From assembly GCA_008933995.1 (NCBI GenBank), contig WARS01000016.1, positions 14,125,348 to 14,189,347 on the forward strand: a DNA stretch of 64,000 nt, in the 5' to 3' direction. A program made the translations under genes and the position numbers. Each line of letters begins with the position of its first letter. Positions within the stretch are counted from its first letter, which is position 1. A model generated the notes under the pieces. The model was given only the letters and a program-made list of their open reading frames with translations. It ran no database searches and was not told where the DNA came from. Shown in pieces: positions 1-12,313 of the stretch. Source of the DNA: Datnioides undecimradiatus (lineage: Eukaryota; Chordata; Actinopteri; Lobotiformes; Datnioididae).

Positions 1-2967
1 ATGAGCATCTTTCAGTGGATAATACACTGCATCGGCTTGTTCCCTTGTAAGACTTTGTTGCTATCAAGCCAAATGAGCTTAACATAACAAAAATATGTTG
101 ATCTCAGTGTAAAACTGTCATTGAATTTTACATGGGAGCCAAATAGAAAGCAGTCAAATCTCCGTGCTGGAACTTCATTCATTGCTTTGCTTATACACAA
201 TCTAATGTACAGTAGATTGTGGACCCAGGCCCAATGGTTTGGAACTGGTTTGGACAAAAATGTATAAGATGTATCAATGCTGTTTGAGTTGGGTTGGGTT
301 GTATTATATCTAGAATGGCTGACAAGATACTGAATTCCTTTTTCATGATCGTTTACAAGGTGTCTGCACATGTATATTCAGTGTTATCAATTGCATTACA
401 TGGAGTTCAAGCTCAGTGCTTCAGTTTGTGTAAACTGAGTTGGGCTCAAGTCCATTTCAGACATGGATAATAGAATGCCTACTTCTATCAATAGTCTCTT
501 GTACTTGGGTCAGGTTTGGACAGAAAAATGTGTCCTGAGCCACACTCTGACGTAACTGGTAATGCTAATTTTTGAAATGCGTTATTCAGCCATTAATTAA
601 CAATGCCAATAAGATATTATTGTTGTTTTTGAGGGTTGTGTCAAAGGTACCTGGATTCACTGTTTGGTTTTTAAGACGTCCTAGGGGCCTCATTATTTGC
701 TGTGTTGTCACAAAATGTTGATATTCTTTTGAGATTTGTTTTCTCCTTATGTTATACCAGCTCTTAACATTGCACCTAATAAACTAGTTAATACTGTGAG
801 CGTTAGTCTGAGTTTTTGTATGTAACAAATAACAAATACAAGTGGGAAACCATCTTTTTTTAAATGTTTGATAAAATTGTCTTAACAATATAATAATAAT
901 AATAATGATAAGTTCCAGAAAGTCAAACAAACATCTATGCCTAACATCAGCCCAAATTTGTTGTTCAAAAAAGTTTGATTGACTTTAATGGATATGGTGT
1001 TAAATTGTCAGTGTATCCTATTCCCAATCTTCACATTACTAACTCTGTAATTATACAACGTAAACACTCAAAAATTGTAAGCATGGGTATTTTTTTTACA
1101 GTTCTCTCCTGCCTTATGGTTCTAAGAAATTCCTTAGTGAGACTACATATCATCTAGGTCCTAAACACACACACATATACACATTTGTGAGGGCACCATA
1201 GTCAAATATCAGACTCACAGAACAGTGAAAAGGTCATTTCACCCATATTTTCCATCTAAATTCATGTACCACATCTAACACGCATACACACAGATTGACA
1301 CATGCTCCAAAACTCAAACTCTCCATCTCTGCCAGTCCTGGTGTAGCTCTGTCACACTAACACACATTGATGTGGTTGTGGTGAAAGGAGCCCCTGCAGC
1401 TGTGTGTGTGTGTGTCTGTCTGAGCTGTACTGAAGTGGTGAAAATCAACAGAGATGTTTTCTTAGAAACAGTAGGTGGTGAAAATGGTAATAAGGGCTAC
1501 GGCTTGTGTCTGTCAGGCTTGTTAGGATGGTGCATGAGGATGAGTGTGGCTTGCAAGTTTTTGAACACTATCTCTCGTATGTGTGTGCTAAAACTCAAAA
1601 GTGAGGTCATCACTCGTAAATGTCACCATTCAGCTCAGCAGATTGATGCTGCATTGCTCATGCATACGTCCCAGAAGAACACCAACACCATCTGATGAAG
1701 GAATCCATTGTTTTGTTGTTTTTTAGATTTGAAATTGTCTTTTGGAAACAGCCATCACTATCACCCCATTTCATCACAGTTTCATCAAGAAACAAACACA
1801 CCCACACATGCAGACACACTGCACTTGTCAACAGATTAGCCTTTCATGCTGCATATGTGCATATGCAATTTGGTCTCTATTCAAATATTGTTTTTATTTG
1901 TCTGTCTCAAGTGCTTTGTGTGGGGGTGTGTTGATGCCAGTTTTTCATCCTCTGTCATCATCATTAGATATACTATGATCAATCAGGACAACAGAGAGTG
2001 AAACAGTGAAAATAAAAGTGATAGAGAGTGAAAGATAAAAGAAGAATGGGCAAAGACTTTACAGATGGACGAAGGGTGGAAAATTTAAATAAGATCTTGT
2101 CCACTTTGAAAGTGACATCTTCAAAACAAGTACACATCAAATGAGAAGTAGCTTACAGAAGCTCTGTGGGCAAAAAAAAAACAATTCGGGAAAGGGGAAG
2201 CGGGATGGGGGCTGTGAGGGATGAATTGAGGCTGAACTGTTGAGACACAGTGCTAGATTACAGCCGTACATAGAGTCTTTCTTCATCCCGTCCCCAAACA
2301 CTTTGAAACAGTGAGGCACTCAAAAGAGAAGTGACAGAACGTGTCAGTATTAATAGGCATTGTAGCTGTCTCTCTTTCTTTGTGTCTTTTAATATCCTCT
2401 CATCTATCCCATCTGCCTTCATGAAATCCAATTTTCCTCGACAACACTGGATGAATGGGGAGAAAATGTCAAAACTAGATGAACAATAAGTATTTCTACA
2501 GCTGAAACAAGAGGGGGAATTAAGATTGAGCAAAGTGTTTTTTCCCCACTATCAGCAGCTGTTTCTATTCTGTTCTGTTCTATTCTACTCTACTCTCAGT
2601 AAAACATAATCATATAGATCACCCCTTCATATGTGTGCTTACATCTTATGAAATTGTTTTTTAGGTCTTTGGCATTCATTGTGTTTACTTTATTGCCAGC
2701 ATGATTTTTCACTTCCTTCATGCTTCATTTGCTGCATTTTCATTTGCCAAAACGCTACTCCCACCGTATACTTCCATTCCCATTGTGCAGCATAAAAAAC
2801 CTTCCCACTCTTTACTGTCTGCACTCAGTCCTGCCGTTCTTTAGCTAATGAACAGTAGAGCTCCTGTGCCATAATAATTAAACTGCATGTAATTTGTCGT
2901 AATTGAATGTGGGTGTGTAAATGAGGAGATGTACTGGAGATTGGAGTGGTAGTGGGGCATTAAGCAC

Positions 2968-2968
2968 C

Positions 2969-3001
<33 letters not shown>

Positions 3002-3002
3002 G
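2968..3002. repeat. (CTGT)n microsatellite
   Basis: A pure tetranucleotide run of about nine CTGT units lies in otherwise ordinary non-coding DNA. It is followed directly by a short C-rich stretch (GCCCGCCCA). Confidence 0.95.
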
Positions 3003-3737
3003 CCCGCCCACTGAGGAATGACACAGGAGTTTTACTGGTGATTGTGTTCCTTTACTGCAGATGAGAAGGAGGGTGAAGTGGACGGGGTAGGATGAAGAAT
3101 TAGGTGAAGGAGTACGAATAAGGCATGAGTAGGATGATGGGAACAAAACACAAGGGTAAGGGAGAGGAAGGAAAAGGGAAGTGGGGGAGAAATGAGGAAA
3201 AGGTGGAGAAGCATGTGCACGTTAACGTGCATCATGTGTGGATGAATGTGTTTATCAGCTGGAGGTTATTATATGCATATTTTGTTAATATTGTACAGTC
3301 TTTGAGTCTCTTCCTAACACAAGGAGCGAAGACAGACTGGTGATGATGTCATCTCAAGACAAATGCAGGAGCTGACAGCGAATAATATGAAACAGCAGGC
3401 AGGACACCATGACAGCACCCATGGTGATCTTACTAAGGTTTGTGGCTGCATTTTCTGAGTCACAGCTAGAAGTCATGCATTCAAATTACACTCACTGGGA
3501 TGGAATATCTCAAACAAAATATTATGAGCCCACAGACTTATTAAGCACTGATGAAATGTCTCCATAATGGATCACATGACATCATTAATTAAAGTCTGTG
3601 ATTTCGAGGCAATAGAGACACTTTCTATGTACATATTTTGTTCTATTTTTAAACGTGGAATAATGTGTTTTGTTTTTAACATGGATTTTCATGTTTAAGT
3701 GACTCCTTTACCATTTTTTGTGTGCATGTATGTGTTT

Positions 3738-3744
<7 letters not shown>

Positions 3745-3792
<48 letters not shown>
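3745..3792. repeat. (TG)24 microsatellite
   Basis: A pure TG dinucleotide run of about 48 bases, preceded by an imperfect TG/TTTG lead-in from about 3720. Confidence 0.97.
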
Positions 3793-3793
<1 letters not shown>

Positions 3794-6700
3794 TCCCATG
3801 ATAAAATGACATCGGTCTCCAGTTAATTTAGCTGTGTCAACTCTTATCCAGCAGGCCCTTCTGTCAGCATTCATCAAACCACAAATGGTTTTCTTCTCAT
3901 GAATATGCAAACAACCCCCCCAAGCCAATCAAAACACCATCCTGTTCTGGCACACATAATACCTAATGCACACAAATGTGTGCGAATGCATGTACCCATG
4001 AGTGTGTGTACTCACATATAAGTCTCTCATCACGTGTGCAGCTGCAGCAATGTTTAAAGAGGCGATTGTATAGATACATTCACATGGCATTGCACACACA
4101 AGCCATACACAACCACACTCACACACATAAATGATTGGCGGGCTCACCGTAGGAGGAATTATAGTTCAGAGCTGTCTCACAAACCCACCACATATCAAAT
4201 GATCGAGAGTTGGCTTCAAGACACTTTCATTCTCAAAGACAGAGCTTGATCGTGCTTGATATGTGGAGACAGGGAAACGTTTTCAAAGTGCCATAACTCA
4301 GCTGCAGGTGAACACTCACTCCCCTCTTCTTTTAGCTGAATTTTTCCAGATTGGATTTCATCACTTTTAAAGTGCTATTTTTATGGGATCCTGCCATTTG
4401 TAGCTTGAGACTGTCAGTATTTAATTGTTCAATTGTTCAAATCAAAACACCTCTGAATTAGAACACACACATATTGGCAGGCAGTGTTATCGTGATTATT
4501 TTGCCTTTAAATGTTTTGCATTTTAATTGTGATAAATTTAGTGTAAAAAAGACTGTGTAAAAAAGAAAAGCAAAACCCCTTTTCTCACTGCTGTAGAGTG
4601 CCCCCTCCATGACCTCTGTCCTTTTTGCAAAGATAAGCAAACACACATACTTACTCACACAGGCTGCCATAACACCTTGGGGCACAATCACACTCTTTTA
4701 ATGGAAGGAACCCCTCTGCTTTAAAATCCTTTTTTTAAATGGAAGAACCCATTATGTAGTCAACGCTGCACACACACTACATGCCTTTGTCATAGACATT
4801 TATGTACATACTATACAAACACAACTCTGCCTGTTCTGTCTCTCTACTGTGGCACCCTACAGTGCTCAGATAGGAAAAGTCACTTTTTTGATGAGGCAGT
4901 TGACACGTATAGTGACTAGATTTAGTATTCTGTATGGATTCTTAGTGAAGCCGCATCTGGCTGGTGATTTAATTTTCAGTCACTAATGTTAATTGTTCCC
5001 ACTGTCAAATTCTGCTACTCAGATCCTGAAATTGGATGAGGGAAATCTGCCAGCTTGTCGTGCAAGCACGTGCAGAAACATACAGTACATATACACAAAA
5101 AGTCTCTCTCAGTTTTCAGGAGTCTCTTAGAGACACTAACAAGGATTCTGTTCACGCTTCACACATTTCAGTCCTCAGGAGAAATATGATGTGCCGTGAC
5201 ACTAAATATTCAGTCCAATATGGTGGCTAAAGCAGGGAACTGTGTATGTGTGTCTCTGTGTGTCGATTTATTCCACCCTGTGCCAGTGGGGGAAGCCAAA
5301 CACGGCATGAAATAGTATGCCAGCAGCTTGGTCCTGTTAGCTCACAGCTTTTACTCTCATTGAATCGTAAGTCTGCATTTATCTAATACAAATACAAACA
5401 GGTAGTTGCTCAGACAGCGCAGCCACTCTGCTATAATCATGACTGAAGGCCCCAAAACAACTTTTGTTTGATCTCTTGAAATAAGTCACTCATTCATGCA
5501 TAGTAAATAACTTGCAGCACAAGTCTAATTAAAGCTCGTATTTGGTTATTTGATGCCTGTTTACCTTAGTTTTCTAACTTTTTAATTTCTCATTTTAATT
5601 AACTTTGGATCAAAGGTGCCATTACTGCAAGAGCTATTACCAAATTACTGCACGATTTAAAAAGTCTTTCATTACCCATTGCAACACAATGCAAAGCAAA
5701 TGGCCTAACTCGCAAAATCATTGACATACTTAAGCTTCATCATCGCTCTGTTTCAGGATACTTCTGGCAACATTGTTTACTAAAACTTGCTAATTTTTAT
5801 TTTCTCGCTGAGACACCCATTATGATTAAAAGTTTATCTGACTAAAAAAAGCACAATCCTCACTGTGTCATATTGCAAATTAAAATAGCCACATTGATGG
5901 CAAGTAGCGATTTGAGAGGGGTTGCCATCCCTCTTGTTAACCTGCCATCCCATCTACCCATCCCACAGTAGCAGAGACTGCAGGGGCAAAGGATGTGTTA
6001 TACTTTGAATATCTATGGCCCTGACCTTGGTTCTGAGTCAGTAGCCTAGCTGTTCTGTGTATTGATGAATCCATGGAGCAGTATCAGACAGGTTTATAAT
6101 TGTCTTTTCTCTCAGTTATATCTTGGATCCTTAACATTTACTAAACAATGAACTATAAATACTCAGTTCCATACTGTATTGTAGTATATATACTCTATAA
6201 AGTAATGTCACTTTCATGACTAAAGTGGAAAGTAGTAACATGTAGTTGCAGTGGAACAAGAAAATTCATACTAAAAAACAGTTGCTGGGAATATTTCTCT
6301 ACTAATTCACTGATCATGCAGCAGCATCTGATTCTACCAGGAGCAACCTCTGTTATTTTTAAGGGATACATGACTACAGATATTGTTTAGTTTTAGGGTA
6401 AGGTGCTTCCATTGTGTCATCCCCAATATAAAAGTTAACGTAATTAAAGTAATTCAATATTTACTATGCATGTTTTAAGGTGACGTTGTTATTGCAATGT
6501 TAATTTCCAGATGTACTGTTCTGCACATAGGGTTTGCATTGGATTTTTCTGGGGTGAACAGAGGGTGACCATACCACCAGCGCCTCATCAGGAAGGTTTC
6601 TCTAACATAGGGAGATTGTACAGCTCTGATTTGGTCAGTGTGGTTTGCTGCAGGATCTGCTGTGTTATACATATTATAGCTAAATTCTCAGACCTCTTTG

Positions 6701-6998
6701 CTTCACAGCATTTCAGTATTAGTATTACTGCTGCAGGCCCGAAACTTTTCTAAATTCCTCTTTTGCCTTTTTCTATTTCCAACCTTTTACTTCTGGCTCT
6801 TTTCTGTTTAGTAAAGTCTTTGTGATTAGCAATAAAAATTTAAGCAGAGTCTGAGGTTTGATAGCATAGCTTCTATTGTATTGAGCAGACCTTGTCAATA
6901 CATTACCCAAACAATGGGCTAACTGGCTAATGGACTAACTCTTGGAACAGTAAGGGGCCTATGAGAGCCCTGCTGTTAATTTCTGTAAAATCTGTGAT

Positions 6999-7325
6999 CA
7001 CTTTATTTGTACGGCACATTTGAACAACAAGGCAATTCAAAGTGCTTTACACAAAACATAAAACATAGCAGTGTTTAAAAAAAGAGTTTAACAAGTTCAA
7101 ATAGAATAAGGAACAAAAAATAAGTTACAGTGTAGTGTAAGATATTAGTCAAAAACCTTAATTTTGATTTAAGGACAGTGGCAAACAGCAAAGTCTTTGG
7201 AAGAACTGAGAGTTGCAGCAGACCTGCAGTTTTCTGTGATCTTGTTCCAGTTAAGTGAAAAAAACTGAACATTTCTTCCCCAAGTTTAGTGTAGACATGA
7301 TCTGAGAGGTCTGGATGGTTCATTA
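6999..7325 (-). mobile_element. LINE 3' end relic (L2/CR1-type), minus strand
   Basis: Read on the minus strand, this ends with a run like TGTAAAGCACTTTGAATTG followed by a short unique stretch and AATAAAG. That is the characteristic 3' terminus of common teleost L2-type LINEs. Upstream on the same strand, one frame gives WNKITENCRSAATLSSSK. This resembles the C-terminal motif W-N-x-L-P-x-x-x-R-x-A-x-x-L-x-x-F-K of the retrotransposon ORF. The frame is interrupted, so it is a dead 5'-truncated copy. The 5' boundary is approximate and no target-site duplication was identified. Confidence 0.75.
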
Positions 7326-8249
7326 TAAAGCAGCAGATCCTTGTGATGCAGTGATCAGAATGAGATTATAGACAATACACAGGGGCTCAGTTCAGATACT
7401 CAGGAGGAGAAATTGTTCGCTACCCCATTTCCTTTTTTCTTTAAACATCTCAATTTGCATATTTCTGGTATCAGTTTTTTCCAGGTGCAATCTGTAATGC
7501 CAGGGTCACACACACAAACACGCTCACACACAGAAAGACACACACAATTTCCTGTCTTTAACTCCACTGCCCCTTGAGTCAGGCCATTTCTGTCTCTGTA
7601 GCAATGTTGCTGCTGTTTATCTTCTTTCCACTTCTGTCCATTATGTACAGTATCTGTGGTCACAGTGTCCTTCACTTGCAAATATATTGCAGCAGTGAGA
7701 TGTGAATGGGATTTCACCTGATGAGAGAAGACAAGGGCAGTCATTTTCTCTATAATGGTATCATTTCAGCAAGCTCTTTGAATATGGGCACCTGTCCTCT
7801 AAATCCTTCTTTGGTCACTTCAGTCAAACACATTAAAAAGACTTCCTGTCTCTCATCAAGGTGCACAATAACTTTGCTCCAAGGATCGGCTTTTCAAAGG
7901 CAGAACTCATTTGTAACAGATGTCATGTGCCATCCGTGGGAGCAAAGAACATGTACCTAGATATTGATTCATTGATTGATTGATACAGATTCATCAAAGA
8001 AATTATTAAACAGTAATTCAGAGTACCAAATTTAGCTTGATATTAGCAAACAATACAAACTATAAAAGTGCTTGTAATTTAGGTAATCTGCATTATTTTT
8101 AAGAGGCTCAAAACTATAGTTAATTTGAAAAAAACCCTAATTTTAGAGAAGCCCTTATTTGTTTAACCCTTTTTCCTAGCATGGCCATTTCTTCATTTTA
8201 CTGGACCATTCACATGGATGTTATCTATTATCAACCAATCACAAAGATG

Positions 8250-8552
8250 TCACCAAAGCGACCCACCAGCACACTGACACAGCGATCCATCACAGGCAAA
8301 GGACATGACACTGTCAGTCTGAGACGAATACATCTGTCGCTGAGGAGATAACTCACTGAACTTGGGATTCCTTTGGCTGTTGGTAGAGATCGAGGCAGAC
8401 AATGACCTTGCACCGGAGCTGTTAGGCACTGGAGCCCATTGGCTGTAATTGCCTGTCAAGCAGCAGACATAGGGTTTGACAGAGTAGTCGGACAGTGTAA
8501 TCCAGGTGTTTGCAGTGTCAATATGGGCCCTGCCAAGTCCTCTGATGGGAGG
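8250..8552 (-). other. unassigned 100-codon open frame with exon-like edges
   Basis: On the minus strand the frame is open from just after TTCTTCTAG, a possible acceptor, to a TGA at 8250. Part of the translation is WITLSDYSVKPYVCCLTGN, followed by a Ser/Gln-rich stretch. The segment is richer in G+C and CpG than its flanks. I do not recognise the protein and found no matching next exon. It could be an exon of an antisense or nested gene, a decayed retrocopy, a conserved non-coding element or chance. The plus strand of the same segment also has a 34-codon open frame. Confidence 0.15.
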
Positions 8553-9335
8553 CTAGAAGAATACACTCTGACCTTTGTGTCCCTGATGTCTCAAACTGTA
8601 TCTTATTAGGCTGTTTACTGCATCATGTGTGGTTACTGAAGATTTTTTTGATTGAAGTGGGCAGATTCCCTTTGGCTCTTGTTTGCATTACCACATATTT
8701 GGATTGTGTTGATTATATATTATATTACTTGCACTTGACATTTCCATTAACAAAACATATATCATTAAGGATTCTCTTTGAATTCGTAGCTTTAAAAGTG
8801 ACAGGTTTGTAATGATAACCTCATTTGGTTTCTTTACATCTGCTATCATCTTACAGTCCCTTTATTGACTGTGCTGCATTTTACTCTTTATCTTCATAAT
8901 TGGATTTTCACACAACAGTCTATATCCATTAACAATTGATTAGCCTGCTGATGTTTGCAAATGCCTTTCTGGTATATGGGGGCCGATATCTCCATGTGGA
9001 GATTTCACACATATGACATATGACTATGCAAATACAAACATATAACTTTATTAAAACTTTAATTTGATATATATACATATACATATAAATGTGTGTGTGA
9101 TTCCAATATATGACAAGTATTTTTTTCCTTTACTGTGCACTATATTAAAACTGTCTACATATTAATGCATATTACTTGTTCATGAAATCTTCATTCCATT
9201 TTACTTATATTTACTAATACATTATTCTAAATTAATTAGTTTAAATAGAGAAACATTTTTACTGAAAGTTGGCTAAAATAAAATGTTTGTAGTTGTCATA
9301 TGAAACATGACTAAAACCATGAAGGATAAAAACTA

Positions 9336-9385
9336 ATAAGATTAGATTAGATTCCTTTATTAGTCCCACACCAGGGAAATTACAG
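9336..9385 (-). mobile_element. short LINE 3' tail (RTE/Rex-like)
   Basis: On the minus strand the segment reads AATTTCCC, a short gap, GGGACTAATAAAG and then repeated AATCT units. The pattern AATTTCCC...GGGATxAATAAAG followed by a short tandem repeat is a frequent 3' end of teleost LINE copies. Only about 50 bp survive, so the family name is tentative. Confidence 0.5.
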
Positions 9386-10125
9386 ACTGATGTCAAAATG
9401 AATGCCAATTTATAAAGATTCATGTAAGGTCATTCAATTCAGTGTCAAATGGTTGCATACACAAAAGTACCAGTATAACCTGCATTATTCCAATTTCAGA
9501 TACTTGTATCAATTTATCTGAATTAGTTTTAAGAACTGAAATGTGTTTTCCTACCATTTGTGTCCCCATATCCAACAGAAAGAGAAATTACTGTAAAGAA
9601 CACAGTGAATTATGTTACTGCTGCAGAAAAACAATGATTTTATACATTAAGATCTGTCACTCTGGTCCTTGAAAGGGCAAGCACCTCTCACTACGTCTGC
9701 TCTGTGTCTTTGTATAGTAGGTGTGCTATAAGTGGAGAAAAAAGGATAAACTGCACACTTCTTTTCTTAAGGGGAGCCTTACTCAAGGGAAGTACCCTTT
9801 CACTTGAGCCACAAGTGTCTGTTCCTCTCGTTCTCAACTCTGATTGTTATGTCATGTGATTCTTCTCTGCCTCTTTTCTCTGATCATTTAAATTGACATG
9901 TAGTAGACATTAGTGCTGCAGAGACACTAAATGAGAAAGCTTTCCATGCGTGTCTGCCTATCAGTCACCTTTCTCTTCCTGAGTCATTATGAGTTAACAG
10001 AACCTCTGACCCTGGAAGTATCTGTGTAATTATCCTAATGATGTCTTGGACACCTTTTTATCCCATCTGTGTGGGCATTAAGACTTCCACCGATCACCAA
10101 TGATGTGTTCATCTCCCCACACTCA

Positions 10126-10127
<2 letters not shown>

Positions 10128-10212
<85 letters not shown>

Positions 10213-10230
10213 CACACACACACACACACA
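10128..10230. repeat. compound (CT)n-(CA)n microsatellite
   Basis: About 85 bases of CT repeat with two CCT interruptions run into a (CA)n run. On the minus strand it gives the artefactual Arg-Glu repeat open frame. Confidence 0.97.
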
Positions 10231-10812
10231 AATATGTACACAGCCCCTCCTTTCTGTCCACAGAGAGTTCTCTCTGCAATGCTAGGTGAAAGAAATAAAT
10301 TGGCCATCACAGAGACACAGGCTGAAAAAGAGGCAAGAAAATCTGGGCCCTGGTGTAATTAGATCCTGGCTTTCATAACTCATAGTCTTGGTGGAAGTCT
10401 CATTCTCATATCAAAGGGTATCAAAGGATATAACAGTAAGCTCATATTCAGACATCAGACTCCAGAGTGTCTGGATGTCTGGCCTCAACAAAAGTCAGTT
10501 TATGACAAGAGATCAGAGTACAGCGTTGGGCGATGTGTACTGCTACTGGAAGAGGAAATGAGAGATCAAGCTGAAGATATACAGGTTAAAGACTGAGATT
10601 ATCAAACTGTTGGCTTTTAGACTTTAAGAGGAGGAATAATACACAGGTGAGACTGAGCTGCTCTAATGAGGTTGAAGTGGTAGTGGTGGTCTTTTTCTGA
10701 TGGTTACCACAGCAAGTAAAACATGCAGAGTAAATGAAACGTGGAAGTTTAAGTAACCAAATAAAAGGAATTACTTAAATAATCAATTCATACACATAAT
10801 GCAACTCAAATT

Positions 10813-11005
10813 AAATGGTAAATGGACTGCACTTACATAGCGCAGCAGCATTCTCCCCTTCACACCTATTCATTCACTGACGGAACAGCCATCAGGAGCA
10901 GGTTGGAGTTCAATGACCTGCCCAGCATGCGGCCTGGATGAGCTGGAGATCGAACCACTAGTCATCTGATGGGTAGACAAGCCACTCTACCTCTGCAGCT
11001 GCCCC
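10813..11005 (-). mobile_element. tRNA-derived SINE, minus strand
   Basis: On the minus strand the head (11005 downward) looks like the 5' part of a tRNA. An A-box-like GCAGAGGTAGAGTGG lies at about 10982-10996, and a B-box GGTTCGATCTCC at 10945-10956. The body follows, and the element ends in a tail resembling GCGCTATGTAAGTGCAGTCC then ATTTACCATTT. That tail is a very common end in teleost interspersed repeats (usual form TATATAAGTGCAGTCCATTTA). The copy is internally shortened compared with the form I remember. No target-site duplication was established. Confidence 0.72.
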
Positions 11006-12162
11006 ACCTCCATAGCATTTTTTGCACTATGGCACTAACGCTGCTTTGAGGAAAAGTACCCAGCAACTGAATTTTATAGGCCATCCACACGTCGAGACTG
11101 TTTTGCTTCTGGATCAACGGTATGCTATCTAAAATCACATGCTTGGGTGGCATCATGCTATTGTTGTAAAAAAAAAAAAAGAGTAACGACAAGTCTCCTT
11201 TATGGCAGAATTGCCAGATCTTTTTGTTAAAAGTGCTTTTGTCTCTTGTTGTCTTTGGTGTTATAACAGCTCTTTGGCTGGCAGCCAGCAGCTGTCAATC
11301 AAAAAGACCCACCCTTCCATTCCGCTAAATAAAAGGAAAATTTCTGATATTTCACCAAACACCTTTGTTCTTTATCTTAATAACAAATCCATCAATACAA
11401 ACTGATTTTAACAGCAAACTTTTCATAAATATTGGGACAAAAATACAGAATTGAAAGGCTTTACAGAGATTAGTGAGACTGAGTCAGGATGACATCTGTT
11501 TAAAAACATGTCTCCTGCAATCATTGCTCTTTGATCACATGAATTAGGGAGTTAATATGTGGGGAACGTTGAATGCCCCAAATATTAACTAATGATGACA
11601 GCCCGAAAACTGATTTAATCAGTGATGTGGCATCTGCACCAGATGCCACAGAGGGGAAATATCAAACTTTTGTAACTCTTGGGATACACCATTCACTTGC
11701 TGCTCATTTGATGTACTGGCCATGCCAAACACCAATGTTTGACTGGGTAAAAGGCCTGAAAGTATTATTACTTAAGAAAAAAAATGTTATTTTATCTTAC
11801 CAGAGATAAGTAGAAGCTTTTAAAATTAGATATTTAATTTCTGAGGTTTTTAGTAATAAAAAAAACTAATAGTCAGTAAAGACAGAAGCTAGATTTTGAA
11901 TGTTTTCCAACAAATATCATTGAGGATGTTTGTTTGGCACATAACAAAAGATAATTTGCTTTTGATCTGCATTGCAGTGGAGTGCCTAGAGACAGTTGTC
12001 CAAAAGATGAATGCAGCCAAAATCAAGTACAGTATCTTGAGCCAGAAGTGCTGCAGGCTTTGTGATTAATGTGCATGCTGTTCTCCAAATTTGTTATGTG
12101 CTCCACTGACCAGATTTTCATTCTTCTCTTGTCTCTCCTTCCATGTCTGTCTCTCTATTCAG

Positions 12163-12313
12163 TGCTGGGAGGCGTGGAGTCACGTGGAGTGCTGAGGAAG
12201 ATCAGTGACATGCTGGAGGTGATTCTGAAGAGGATGGACAGCCTGTCCAAACTCGACAACACCTCCACCACCGATGCACGGCGCCTGGATGAGCTCAGCT
12301 CTGCTATCAACAG
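12163..12313 (+). CDS. mgat5b: mgat5b exon: start of lumenal stem
   Basis: The acceptor is a pyrimidine-rich tract ending TCTATTCAG and the donor is CAG|GTACAT. The exon enters two bases short of a codon boundary and leaves with two bases (AG), completed by the first base of the next exon to give Arg. It reads LGGVESRGVLRKISDMLEVI, then LKRMDSLSKLDNTSTTDARR and LDELSSAIN. Human MGAT5B has GGPESRGVLRKMSDLLELMVKR at the matching place just after the membrane anchor, so this is the stem. The hydrophobic spacing (ISDMLEVILKRMDSL) suggests an amphipathic or coiled-coil helix that may support oligomerisation. NTS is a potential N-glycosylation site. The preceding exon, which should carry the cytoplasmic tail and membrane segment, was not found in the 12 kb upstream. 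Confidence 0.93.

Larger units (their letters stand above)
1..12162. other. upstream non-coding DNA, probably mgat5b intron
   Basis: No exon could be supported in this 12 kb. The first recognised exon begins mid-protein, so this is most simply part of the intron before it, although the true 5' exon could lie here undetected. It is AT-rich with simple repeats at about 2968, 3745 and 10128. Recognisable relics are a LINE 3' end (6999-7325), a second LINE tail (9336-9385) and a tRNA-derived SINE (10813-11005). A minus-strand open frame at 8250-8552 is noted separately. No CpG-island-like promoter was seen. Confidence 0.6.

Noticed and set aside
3695..3928. His-Thr repeat open frame
   Set aside because: Pure translation of the (TG)n microsatellite.
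10035..10310. Arg-Glu repeat protein on the minus strand
   Set aside because: Pure translation of the (CT)n microsatellite.
11977..12047. Exon-like block after CATTGCAG (VECLETVVQKMNAAK) ending at AA|GTACAG, just before the 12163 exon
   Set aside because: It looks like a short exon, but the peptide does not match the MGAT5B N-terminus (no membrane segment, no FSARR/TIRTE-like string), and no supporting frame link could be shown.
1..12162. Search for the MGAT5B start and membrane-anchor exon
   Set aside because: No ATG-led frame with a hydrophobic segment resembling the known anchor region and a fitting phase was seen; the exon is assumed to be upstream of the window.
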